In this document: positions 1-6,258 of the stretch, in pieces | Numbering within the stretch: position 1 is the stretch's first letter | Layout of the letters: each line of letters begins with the position of its first letter | From: an uncultured Oscillospiraceae bacterium | Lineage (GTDB): Bacteria; Bacillota; Clostridia; Oscillospirales; Ruminococcaceae | NCBI GenBank assembly: GCA_910579175.1 | Contig: CAJTTB010000010.1 | Span: 1 to 31,353 of the forward strand | Length of the DNA: 31,353 nucleotides | Direction: 5' to 3' | The notes under the pieces: model-generated | The model's database searches: none | The model's input: the letters and a program-made list of their open reading frames with translations, nothing else | Told to the model about the DNA's origin: nothing | Position numbers and translations under genes: made by a program

Positions 1-55
1 TTTTGCCGACACCGCCTTTCTGATTGGTTAAAGCGATTACTTTGCAATTTGACAT
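1..55 (-). CDS. ParA/Soj-family partition ATPase, N-terminus only
   Basis: The window edge cuts this gene; only the first 18 codons are present, read leftwards from an ATG at 53-55. The visible peptide ends in the deviant Walker A motif KGGVGK that follows the usual TNQ lead-in, which is diagnostic of ParA/MinD-type ATPases. A strong ribosome site (AAAGGAGG) lies about 11 bases upstream. ParA proteins segregate plasmids or stabilise integrative elements by ATP-dependent movement of a ParB-DNA complex. With the small ORF beside it and a tRNA gene 700 bp away, it most likely belongs to an integrated conjugative or mobilisable element that extends left of the window. Confidence 0.85.
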   Translation of the reverse strand, partial: MSNCKVIALTNQKGGVGK

Positions 56-83
56 AGGGTGCGTCCTCCTTTCGCATAGATTT

Positions 84-107
84 AGCCGCTTTGTCAAAGG
101 CGGCTAT
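84..107. repeat. Imperfect inverted repeat upstream of parA
   Basis: TAGCCGC and GGCGGCTA arms with complementary TTT/AAA around a short centre form an imperfect palindrome about 30 bp upstream of the parA start codon. It could be an operator for autoregulation by the partition proteins or a small leader hairpin. Nothing in the sequence decides between these. Confidence 0.4.
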
Positions 108-134
108 GTAACTGTACCAGAGGACGCAGAACGC

Positions 135-178
135 AAAAAAGCCGCTTACTCTTAATGGGGGTTAAGAATAAGCGGCTT
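135..178 (-). terminator. Rho-independent terminator after the small ORF
   Basis: Arms at 139-155 and 162-178 pair over 17 positions with a single mismatch around a 6-base loop. On the minus strand the stem is followed by six U residues (A tract at 135-140). It ends the transcript of the ORF at 199-387 before parA. Confidence 0.85.
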
Positions 179-198
179 CATGTTCATGGTAATGTGCC

Positions 199-387
199 TT
201 AGACATATTCAATTTTTATTTTCTTTATCGGGGCATTGGCTGCCTTAAAGATAATCCCGTCAACGCAGTCCCCATATTTGCCTTGCCGTATGAGCTGATT
301 TTTCAGCTCCACAAGGCTATGTAATAAAATGCTTTTTTCTTGGCTATCCACATATATGTGAGTTTTCTTTTCTCTCATGCAGCTCAC
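199..387 (-). CDS. Small conserved mobile-element protein of unknown function
   Basis: A 62-residue basic protein. Two starts are possible: GTG at 387 or ATG at 378, both within reach of the AGGAAAGGA ribosome site. The sequence is consistent with a short beta-strand/helix fold (THIYVDSQEKSIL, then LVELKNQLIRQGKYGDCVD), and the C-terminus is lysine and isoleucine rich. I recall proteins of this general look in Clostridial integrative elements next to ParA, but no function is known to me. It has its own promoter at 405-433 and its own terminator at 135-178, so it is a single-gene transcript. Confidence 0.65.
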   Translation of the reverse strand: MSCMREKKTHIYVDSQEKSILLHSLVELKNQLIRQGKYGDCVDGIIFKAANAPIKKIKIEYV

Positions 388-404
388 CGTCCTTTCCTAC
401 TTTC

Positions 405-433
405 ATTATATATAGAAGCGATGGAATACTCAA
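405..433 (-). promoter_or_regulatory. Promoter of the small element ORF
   Basis: On the minus strand: -35 TTGAGT (428-433), 17-bp spacer, -10 TATAAT (405-410). The start codon lies about 20-30 bases downstream of the expected transcript start. Confidence 0.6.
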
Positions 434-501
434 ATGTGCCATATCTGGTAGCAGGTAAACCTATAAAACAAGCTATTGAACTTGGAACTATCGCCTTTCA
501 A

Positions 502-680
502 ATTAGCACGATTTTTAGCAGCTTTTTTCGGGAAATTAGCAGGAAAGGCATTTTGATTAGCAAACTCGGCAAAAATCCTGCTAATCATTAGCAAGCCGAA
601 GCAGGCTAACCGATGAACGAAAAAATCAAAGTTCGACTTTTCTCTGGTGCGTCTGATTAGCAAGATGGGCTTCTGCTAAT
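502..680. repeat. Cluster of seven ATTAGCA/TGCTAAT repeats
   Basis: The 7-mer ATTAGCA occurs at 502, 535, 556, 587 and 656. Its complement TGCTAAT occurs at 579 and 674. The copies at 579 and 587 form a perfect palindrome with a one-base centre. Near-matches occur at 514-519 and 604-610. Several spacings (33, 21, 31 bp) are close to whole helical turns. No credible gene lies here. The position, between an element end and the 3' end of a tRNA gene, suggests integrase/excisionase arm sites; a replication or partition site is an alternative. Confidence 0.75.
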
Positions 681-723
681 CGCACTTTGCTATCTGTCCG
701 ATTTCTCTCGGAAAATAAGAAAC

Positions 724-764
724 GCCGAAAACCTTGATTTTACAGGGCTTTCGGCGGGGTTTTT
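724..764 (+). terminator. Hairpin with T tract beside tRNA-Arg
   Basis: GCCGAAAACC (724-733) pairs with GGCTTTCGGC (746-755, one mismatch) and is followed by GGGG and TTTTT. It reads as a terminator on the plus strand. On the minus strand the same stem follows the tRNA 3' end directly and may help end the tRNA transcript. Confidence 0.6.
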
Positions 765-767
765 GGC

Positions 768-840
768 GTTCCCGAGGTGACTCGAACACCCGACCTACCG
801 CTTAGGAGGCGGTCGCTCTATCCTGCTGAGCTACGGAAAC
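768..840 (-). tRNA. tRNA-Arg (anticodon CCT)
   Basis: A 73-nt cloverleaf read on the minus strand. The acceptor stem GTTTCCG/CGGGAAC is closed with one G-U pair. The D arm is GCTC/GAGC, the anticodon stem ACCGC/GCGGT has loop CTCCTAA (anticodon CCT), and the T arm contains TTCGAGT. CCA is not encoded. Its 3' end (768) faces the element-type DNA to the left, the usual geometry for a tRNA used as an integration site by tyrosine integrases. Confidence 0.95.
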
Positions 841-1050
841 GCATCAAAAATAAGATATATGAAAGCAGATATTGTCACAATGGTTTAAAAGGTAAGCCCC
901 CACTTTGCTAAGAAATAAAAAAAGTTGCCTACACCTATCAAATTGTGAATCTATTTGCAGAACTTATTATAATATAATTTTTTTTAATTATCAAGAGAAA
1001 ATATCCGTAAAATAAAATATTTCTTCATTTTGTTATCAATCATCATCTTT
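841..1050. other. Intergenic, nothing recognised
   Basis: AT-rich sequence between the tRNA 5' end and the terminator of the next gene. No plausible ORF or repeat was seen. The tRNA promoter should lie just right of 840 on the minus strand, but I cannot pick clear boxes. Confidence 0.5.
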
Positions 1051-1055
1051 TTATT

Positions 1056-1092
1056 AAATCACACCAAACCTGAATTGTGTTTGGTGTGATTT
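1056..1092 (-). terminator. Terminator of the isomerase-like gene
   Basis: A perfect 14-bp inverted repeat (AAATCACACCAAAC at 1056-1069, GTTTGGTGTGATTT at 1079-1092) with a 9-base loop. It lies 14 bases after the stop of the minus-strand gene, and an AT-rich tail follows on that strand. Confidence 0.75.
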
Positions 1093-1105
1093 GATAGTTT
1101 ATGTA

Positions 1106-1828
1106 TTATTTTTCTAACTCGTGTAAATATTGTATGCAAACCTTTGCCTCTGTCAATCCATCTGGCTGTAATGTTTCACTTTCCACCACCATAGGAATCT
1201 GGAGCTCACATGCCTTTTGCCATACCTGCTTCACTGGTGCGCTACCTTGTCCTAACGGCTTTCCATTTCCGTTTATATCGCCATCTTTGATATGAATAAA
1301 ACGAACGCGATCTTTCAACTGCTCCATCCACTCAATTGGGTTTTGTTTTGCCGCATAGACCCAATAAGTATCTATTTCCAACAATAATTTGGTGCGTTCA
1401 ACCAGTTGTGTAAAGGCAACAGAACCATCTTGATTTGGCAAAAATTCCTCTGCATGATTGTGATAGTGTAATGCGATTCCCTTTTGTTCTAATTTCGGCT
1501 CAAACTCATTGACCATTGCAATAAAGGAATCAATCTTTTCCTGACAGGTCAATTCTGCCCAAGGAATGATGATATTACGGTTGCCAATCTCCTGATGATA
1601 GGCAACCAGCTTTTCAAAGTCAGTTGCAATTTCTCTCCAGTCAGTATGAGTGCCACAAATGACAAGTTGTGTTTCCTGTAAGATTGACTTTACTTCCTTT
1701 GCAGAATGGTCAAAAAATCCGGCAAACTCCACTATCTTATAACCCAATTTTGCAACTTCTTGTAATGCCTGTTTTAAATTTTTTTCTGTGATATCCCTGA
1801 TACTAAATAGCTGTAATCCATATTCCAT
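1106..1828 (-). CDS. Sugar phosphate isomerase/epimerase (xylose isomerase-like TIM barrel)
   Basis: 240 residues, the usual length for the AP-endonuclease-2 fold used by IolE, IolI, Hyi and related epimerases. It opens with the typical GLQLFSIRD strand. The barrel strands LGYKIVEFAG, ALHYHNH (about 138-144), LEIDTYW (about 167-173), RFIHIKDGD (about 192-200) and VVESE follow, and supply the His/Glu/Asp metal ligands. These enzymes move carbonyl groups or invert stereocentres on small sugars or inositol derivatives; the substrate cannot be told from sequence. An AAGGAG ribosome site precedes the ATG by 10 bases. The gene stands alone, with promoter and terminator of its own. Confidence 0.85.
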   Translation of the reverse strand: MEYGLQLFSIRDITEKNLKQALQEVAKLGYKIVEFAGFFDHSAKEVKSILQETQLVICGTHTDWREIATDFEKLVAYHQEIGNRNIIIPWAELTCQEKIDSFIAMVNEFEPKLEQKGIALHYHNHAEEFLPNQDGSVAFTQLVERTKLLLEIDTYWVYAAKQNPIEWMEQLKDRVRFIHIKDGDINGNGKPLGQGSAPVKQVWQKACELQIPMVVESETLQPDGLTEAKVCIQYLHELEK

Positions 1829-1862
1829 AAATAGAACGCTCCTTATTTTATTCGGTAATTTC

Positions 1863-1890
1863 AGTATAACAGAAAAAACAAAAACATCAA
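1863..1890 (-). promoter_or_regulatory. Promoter of the isomerase-like gene
   Basis: On the minus strand: -35 TTGATG (1885-1890), 16-bp spacer, -10 TATACT (1863-1868), about 35 bases upstream of the start codon. Confidence 0.6.
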
Positions 1891-1994
1891 TCTATTTTAA
1901 AAATCATTTTACTGTAACAACTAAGTTATAAGGATATGACAAGTACTTTTATCCATTTCAAATATGTATCCGCTTCTGTGAAAAAACTCCACTT

Positions 1995-2555
1995 TTATGA
2001 CAATTGTCGACTCAAAGCTCGATTGAGTGCCAAAGCCACCGCACTCGCTGCAATACATTTTATAACATCTCCTACAATAAATGGCACAACTGCTGCCATC
2101 AAAGCAGCTCGAACATCCATCTGCAAAACCAAACACATAAACACTGTACCAAATAAGTAAATAATTGGCATACCCACTACAATGGTGACAACAATATAGC
2201 GAATAGAATGATTTTTTATCACTTGTTTTAAGACTTGATTGGCAAAACTAATTGCCCATGCAGCGAATAAAAATCCTATGATAAATCCACCATTGGGTCC
2301 TAAAAAACTGGAAATTCCACCACTGCCCCCAAATACGGGAATCCCAATGAGCCCCATCAGCAGAAAAATTCCTATTGTTACAAAAGCTTGCATTGGAGAT
2401 AAAATCAACGCCGTTAAATTGACCACTAATGTCTGTGCAGAAACTGGAGACGGCGTCATAGGTAAGGGAAATCGAATAAATCCAGATACAATTAATAGTG
2501 CAATACACAAAGAAATTTTTGTGATCATAGCGGTTGAAAAATATGGTTGTTTCAT
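1995..2555 (-). CDS. bioY: BioY biotin transporter substrate-binding subunit
   Basis: A 186-residue hydrophobic protein with about five to six membrane segments, matching the BioY family in length. Typical family features are FPLPMTPSPVSAQTL near residues 29-43, which is close to the conserved loop before the second segment, and the glycine-rich stretch around FGGSGGISSFLGPNGG (about 75-90). BioY is the S component of an energy-coupling factor transporter that imports biotin, together with EcfA/A'/T proteins encoded elsewhere. A GAAGGAA ribosome site lies 8 bases before the ATG. Control by biotin is directly visible as a BirA operator over its promoter at 2592-2645. Confidence 0.95.
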   Translation of the reverse strand: MKQPYFSTAMITKISLCIALLIVSGFIRFPLPMTPSPVSAQTLVVNLTALILSPMQAFVTIGIFLLMGLIGIPVFGGSGGISSFLGPNGGFIIGFLFAAWAISFANQVLKQVIKNHSIRYIVVTIVVGMPIIYLFGTVFMCLVLQMDVRAALMAAVVPFIVGDVIKCIAASAVALALNRALSRQLS

Positions 2556-2591
2556 AATTAGTTCCTTCTTTTCTATTGATTTGGTAGCCTT

Positions 2592-2645
2592 ATTATAAAG
2601 TATTTTCCTATTATTGTCAACTAAATAAAAAATATAGGTTTACAA
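2592..2645 (-). promoter_or_regulatory. bioY promoter with overlapping BirA operator
   Basis: On the minus strand a perfect promoter: TTGACA (2615-2620), 17 bp, TATAAT (2592-2597). An inverted repeat with half sites TTGTAAACC (2637-2645) and GTTGACAA (2614-2621), separated by 15 bp, matches the arrangement of BirA boxes in Firmicutes. The right half contains the -35 box, so biotinyl-AMP-loaded BirA would block polymerase. Operator recognition is from family knowledge. Confidence 0.85.
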
Positions 2646-2678
2646 TTTATCTATCGGTTTGATTTTTACAAGATTTTA

Positions 2679-2707
2679 TTGTAACCGTTCAATCATTATG
2701 ATATGAT
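2679..2707 (+). promoter_or_regulatory. Probable promoter of the phosphodiesterase gene
   Basis: -35 TTGTAA (2679-2684), 17 bp, -10 TATGAT (2702-2707). Transcription from here would place the whole repeat element at 2708-2808 in the 5' leader. It lies back to back with the bioY control region. Confidence 0.55.
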
Positions 2708-2808
2708 AAAAAATAGTATTGATTTGAAGTGTGCCTGCGGGCACAAGAAAAAAGGCATATTTTTTGTTATTCCGCAAATCGCCAAGCAAGTTGGCTGCTC
2801 CATAATAA
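2708..2808 (+). repeat. Two-hairpin leader element, copy 1
   Basis: Hairpin 1 is TGTGCC-TGCG-GGCACA (2730-2745). After an A/T-rich linker, hairpin 2 is bounded by TTGTTAT (2764-2770) and ATAATAA (2802-2808) and contains GCCAA/TTGGC inside. The same order of parts, with paired base changes, occurs in the lepA leader (31230-31328, opposite strand). The element ends 12 bases before the AGGAGG of the downstream gene. It could be a regulatory RNA or a dispersed small repeat that lies in leaders. I do not recognise it as a named family. Confidence 0.65.
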
Positions 2809-2833
2809 AAAAAGTATTTAGGAGGACTTACAT

Positions 2834-3562
2834 ATGGAACTTGTAAAAATATGGGCGCATCGAGGCGCCTCTGGTTATGCACCAGAAAATACGCTAGAAG
2901 CATTTGAACTGGCACTCAAGCAGGGTGCTGATGGAATTGAACTAGATGTACATTTGAGCAAAGACGGTGAATTGATTGTGGCACATGATGAAAAAATCAA
3001 TCGCGTGAGCAATGGAACTGGATATATCAAAGACATGACCCTCTCAGAGCTCAAGACATATCGGTTTAACCAACTACATCCAGAGTATCAAAAGGCAAAG
3101 GTACCGACGTTACAAGAAGTCTTTGATTTAATCAAATTTACAAGGCTGACCGTCAATATTGAATTAAAAACCAATCTATTTACCTATGAAGGAATCGAGC
3201 AAAAGTTATTGGATGCTGTTTGTCTGGCAGGAATGGAACAACGTGTTATCTATTCCTCCTTCAACCATTACAGTTTACTAAATCTGCGCAAACTCAATCC
3301 AGATGTTAAAATTGGTCTACTCTATTCCGATGGTTGGATAGATACACCAGCTTATGCACATCAAATAGGTGCCAATGCCCTACATCCCTATTTCCAAGCG
3401 ACCAAAGTGCCATGTTTTATGGAGGATTGCAAAAAATACCAACTGGAAGTAAATACCTGGACAGTAAACAAACCGCAGGATATGAAAGATATGATTGAAA
3501 AAAAGGTCAATGCAATCATTACCAATTATCCTGATAAAGCATTTGAATTATTGCATCCATAA
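2834..3562 (+). CDS. Glycerophosphodiester phosphodiesterase (GDPD family)
   Basis: A 242-residue cytoplasmic TIM-barrel enzyme; no signal peptide is visible. The family signature is intact: HRGASGYAPENT with catalytic His9, then Glu36 and Asp38 in GIELDVH and His51 in VAHD, the residues that bind metal and phosphate. The enzyme splits glycerophosphodiesters such as glycerophosphocholine into glycerol-3-phosphate and the alcohol, recycling lipid head groups. An AGGAGG ribosome site lies 8 bases before the ATG. It is a single-gene transcript divergent from bioY, with a structured leader shared in type with lepA. Confidence 0.93.
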   Translation: MELVKIWAHRGASGYAPENTLEAFELALKQGADGIELDVHLSKDGELIVAHDEKINRVSNGTGYIKDMTLSELKTYRFNQLHPEYQKAKVPTLQEVFDLIKFTRLTVNIELKTNLFTYEGIEQKLLDAVCLAGMEQRVIYSSFNHYSLLNLRKLNPDVKIGLLYSDGWIDTPAYAHQIGANALHPYFQATKVPCFMEDCKKYQLEVNTWTVNKPQDMKDMIEKKVNAIITNYPDKAFELLHP

Positions 3563-3649
3563 CGTTTCAGATTGATAAAATCCCTTTATGAAACAGTGCT
3601 TTTTTATCGGCGATTGGGCATGGTGTGTCAATCTGTTTTCGGTTGATAA

Positions 3650-3779
3650 AATTAATTAGAAAGGATTGCAGGTAAAAACTATCGGGAATACGTGACAGAA
3701 AATGTGTTTCGGAAAGCGGGAATGAAAAATACTGCTTTTTACGACCCACTGTCTATATACGCGAAAAAAAGAATGGTGG
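3650..3779 (+). pseudogene. Fragment resembling a class C beta-lactamase-type serine hydrolase
   Basis: A frame through 3674-3775 reads NYREYVTENVFRKAGMKNTAFYD, which resembles the stretch in AmpC-like/penicillin-binding serine hydrolases that precedes the conserved Tyr motif (family pattern Y..YV.E.IF.PLGM.NT.F). There is no start codon with a ribosome site. The frame runs into a stop near 3800, and the SxxK and HxG motifs are absent. It is a small remnant, apparently joined to a second, unrelated fragment in another frame. Confidence 0.45.
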
Positions 3780-3991
3780 GGGATTCCCGGATTATATGAA
3801 AGAAATGGTTATGTCTTTGAGTTTCTTTTCCTACCAGATAATAAAGAACCCTTCTGTATCTATAAAGATGGGCAGAATGATGATATTCGTGTTATAAAGA
3901 AAATATTTTTTTGCATTTGGCATTTTAAAAAAGATAGAAATGAGGAAAAGTATGGAGAATTGGGTGAAAGAAGTAAAAAATCACTGGAATA
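3756..3991 (+). pseudogene. Second gene fragment in a different frame, unrecognised
   Basis: An open frame with no start codon reads through about 75 codons. It contains EWWGIPGLYERNGYVFEF and then a PDNKEPFCIYKDGQNDD segment before a stop near 3991, inside the next gene. The residue use looks like real coding sequence and not chance, but I do not recognise the family. It overlaps the end of the beta-lactamase-like remnant and the start of the methyltransferase-like gene, so it was probably left by recombination. Confidence 0.35.
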
Positions 3992-4782
3992 ATGTATCTG
4001 ATTCTGATTGGTATATGTCATTGAGAACAGATGAAAAAATATTGAGATTACAAGAAAATCCCGCTTTGGCATTTCATCCTGCTGTCTTTGAACTTATAAA
4101 AAAATATGTGGGTGAAGTAAGCGGAAAGTACATTCTATTGCCATCTAGTGGAGATAATCATGCGGCTTTTGCCTTTGCGATTATGGGCGCCAAAGTAACT
4201 TCAGCGGATATCAGTGAAAGACAGTTGGAAAATGCAAAAATAATTGCAGACAAGATGGATTTAGATATAGCGTTTGTATGTGATAATACAATGGAATTGG
4301 GACATATAAAAGACAATACTTATGACCTTGTGTACACCTCAAATGGAACACTTTCTTGGATAGGTGATTTAATTGCAATGTATAAGAATATTAACAGAGT
4401 TCTGAAAAATCAAGGATATTCCTTTATGTATGATGTGCATCCGTTCAACAGACCTTTCTCCGGAGAGGCTTGGAAAGAACCCAAAATCATAAAATCTTAT
4501 TATGACGTAATGCCGGATATCCATTGGCGTGTACAGGACATAGTAAATGCAAATATTGTGGCAGGTTTATCCATAAACGAACTTGCAGAGTTACTGGCGG
4601 TTGATGCGTCATTTTGGTTTACATATGATGAACTTATTAAAAAAAGTGAGGATGAATTGGCAAATATTAACGATTGGAATAAAAATCCAATGGCAGCACT
4701 TCCAGCATGGATGGTATTGGTTTCAAAAAAGCAGAGATGGATAACATCTGGTTTATTGTTTCATGACGATAAGAAAGAATAG
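3952..4782 (+). CDS. Class I SAM-dependent methyltransferase, small-molecule type
   Basis: 276 residues from the ATG at 3952. This start has a GAGG ribosome site 6 bases away, while the in-frame ATG 12 bases earlier has none. The N-terminal part (WNNVSDSDWYMSLRTDEKI) is the lead-in seen in ubiquinone/methyltransferase-11-like proteins. The nucleotide-binding strand reads ILLPSSGDNHAAFAFAIMG, an altered motif I with few glycines, followed by the acidic strand end VTSADIS and the post-motif YDLVYTSNGTLSWI. The substrate is unknown. It lies in a patch of scarred, foreign-looking DNA and converges on the zinc-ribbon ORF, which it overlaps. Confidence 0.75.
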   Translation: MENWVKEVKNHWNNVSDSDWYMSLRTDEKILRLQENPALAFHPAVFELIKKYVGEVSGKYILLPSSGDNHAAFAFAIMGAKVTSADISERQLENAKIIADKMDLDIAFVCDNTMELGHIKDNTYDLVYTSNGTLSWIGDLIAMYKNINRVLKNQGYSFMYDVHPFNRPFSGEAWKEPKIIKSYYDVMPDIHWRVQDIVNANIVAGLSINELAELLAVDASFWFTYDELIKKSEDELANINDWNKNPMAALPAWMVLVSKKQRWITSGLLFHDDKKE

Positions 4783-4948
4783 ACATTCCTTGATGATTAC
4801 TTAGACAAGGTGCTAGTATCATGTAATATTTGCAACCAGCAAAACAACATTTTTTAAGGTAAGATTGTGGAATAATTTTTCTAATATTATCTCTTCCATA
4901 AACCGTTTTTCCGCAACAAGGACATTGTGTATATTCTCCATATGGCAT
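4667..4948 (-). CDS. Zinc-ribbon protein coupled to the Dam-type methylase, 3' end doubtful
   Basis: The start is convincing: ATG two bases after the methylase stop codon, with the ribosome site AGAGGAG inside the last methylase codons, so translation is coupled. The N-terminus carries CPCCG, and then cysteines in the KKCCFAGC segment suggest a four-Cys zinc ribbon over about residues 9-40. After roughly residue 55 the frame runs 116 bases into the convergent methyltransferase gene and loses any family look. The real gene was either this short or was cut by the rearrangement that brought the methyltransferase. A regulatory or nuclease partner of the methylase is possible; this is inference. 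Confidence 0.5.
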   Translation of the reverse strand: MPYGEYTQCPCCGKTVYGRDNIRKIIPQSYLKKCCFAGCKYYMILAPCLSNHQGMSILSYRHETINQMLSISAFLKPIPSMLEVLPLDFYSNR

Positions 4949-4950
4949 AA

Positions 4951-5952
4951 TTAGCTCCTCTTAAAATTCGATATGAAAAGTTCTTTTATTTTGTTTCTTG
5001 ACTTGCCATTACAGTTAATCATACGAGCAGCTTCTACTCTTTTTATATTATAATCTTTATATATAGTGTCAAAAAAATCATCATTCTCATTCACATTCTT
5101 AGGGTCCGAATTACTAATAAGCACTTTTGCTCCTTTCTTATGAATAGAATGAACAAAATTTGCAAGTTCTTTCTGTTTATCATCACAAAATAAATCTACT
5201 GTATAAGCCGTAAAATTCGCTGTATTTGCAAGAGGTCTATAAGGTGGGTCTATATAAACAAAAGTAGATTTGTCAATAAAATTTGCTGATTTCTTATAAT
5301 CTCCATAAACAATATTTACACTCTTTAATTTTTCTGATACTGCATAAATATTTTCTTTGTCACATATTAATGGATTCTTATATGCTCCCATTGGAACATT
5401 GAATAATCCTTTTTTATTTACTCTAAATAAGCCATTAAAACAAGTTTTGTTTAAAAAAATCATTAACGCTGCTTTTTCTATTGCCTCATTATCATTCATT
5501 TTTAAAAAATTAAATCTTTCTCTTTTTTGTAAATAGTAGTTTTTTCTATCATTTATATTAAGAGAAATAAATTCCATTTGCATATTAAAAAGAATTTCTA
5601 CTAGCTTATTTGGCTTATCACGTATGATTTTATAAGTATTTATCAATTCTCCATTAATATCACTAATATAAACTTCTTCTAAATCGTATTTTGAAAGTAT
5701 ATCAAAAAGTACTGCTCCGCCACCTACAAAAGGTTCTGCATACTTTGTGATACTTTTATCCATAAATGGATAGTAATTTCTAATTTCTTTTAAAAGTTGA
5801 TTTTTTCCGCCTGCCCATTTTAAAAATGGTTTCACATTTTTTGTATTAATCAAACTGTTAGAAGCATTAGAAACTAATTTTACATTGTCTGTTATATTAT
5901 CTATAGTCTGATTTTTAAAATCATCTATTTTTTTTGTAGATATTAACGTCAT
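4951..5952 (-). CDS. DNA adenine methyltransferase, Dam/DpnM (D12) class
   Basis: 333 residues from the ATG at 5952. The frame has an upstream GTG, but AAAGGGG is spaced correctly for this ATG. Motifs in order: FLKWAGGK (43-50, start of the SAM pocket), AEPFVGGGA (72-80, motif I), YISDIN (95-100), NKTCFNGLFRVN, and the catalytic DPPY (235-238). The order places it in the alpha-class N6-adenine methylases that usually modify GATC. About 40 extra residues precede the first motif. No intact restriction enzyme lies beside it, so it is now an orphan methylase or the remnant of a restriction-modification set. The gene is strongly AT rich compared with the spe genes, which suggests transfer. Confidence 0.92.
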   Translation of the reverse strand: MTLISTKKIDDFKNQTIDNITDNVKLVSNASNSLINTKNVKPFLKWAGGKNQLLKEIRNYYPFMDKSITKYAEPFVGGGAVLFDILSKYDLEEVYISDINGELINTYKIIRDKPNKLVEILFNMQMEFISLNINDRKNYYLQKRERFNFLKMNDNEAIEKAALMIFLNKTCFNGLFRVNKKGLFNVPMGAYKNPLICDKENIYAVSEKLKSVNIVYGDYKKSANFIDKSTFVYIDPPYRPLANTANFTAYTVDLFCDDKQKELANFVHSIHKKGAKVLISNSDPKNVNENDDFFDTIYKDYNIKRVEAARMINCNGKSRNKIKELFISNFKRS

Positions 5953-6048
5953 GTGCACACCCCTTTATCTTTATCAATATTGTTATATACTAAATTAGAA
6001 ATAAAGGCAACATTTTTCATCAAGACCTATATCATATTACCAATTAAT

Positions 6049-6093
6049 ATAAAGAGCCTTCATTATTTAAAATAAATGGCTCTTTTTTCATTA
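6049..6093. terminator. Bidirectional terminator between the methylase and SEFIR genes
   Basis: AAAGAGCC and GGCTCTTT arms, with further A/T pairing inside, form a stem with TTTTTT after it on the plus strand and a U-rich tail on the minus strand. It separates the truncated SEFIR gene from the methylase transcript. Confidence 0.65.
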
Positions 6094-6258
6094 CTATCTT
6101 TCTATGTCTTTATGTTGTTCCATAGTTTGTTTATGTAAACTTGTTTTTTGTTCTAATGCCTTCCATTTTCTGTATCAATACTTTTGGTATATTTTTCTTT
6201 TTTCCGTTTTTGTTTCGTTGCAACCTAAACACCATCTTTATCAAGTACCATTAGTTTC
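6094..6258 (-). pseudogene. Degenerate coding remnant downstream of the SEFIR gene
   Basis: On the minus strand one frame carries coding-like peptides (YYVKNPSEKLMVLDKDG, then VATKQKRKKEKYTKS after a stop codon), broken by stops. It overlaps the end of the SEFIR frame in another register. I do not recognise the family. Together with the truncated SEFIR it indicates deletion and mutation in this segment. Confidence 0.3.

Noticed and set aside
430..663. Minus-strand ORF of 77 codons
   Set aside because: It is made of the repeated ATTAGCA tract read as codons, has no ribosome site and no protein-like pattern.
1106..2598. Plus-strand ORFs opposite the isomerase-like gene and bioY
   Set aside because: They are shadows of strongly recognised minus-strand genes and lack ribosome sites.
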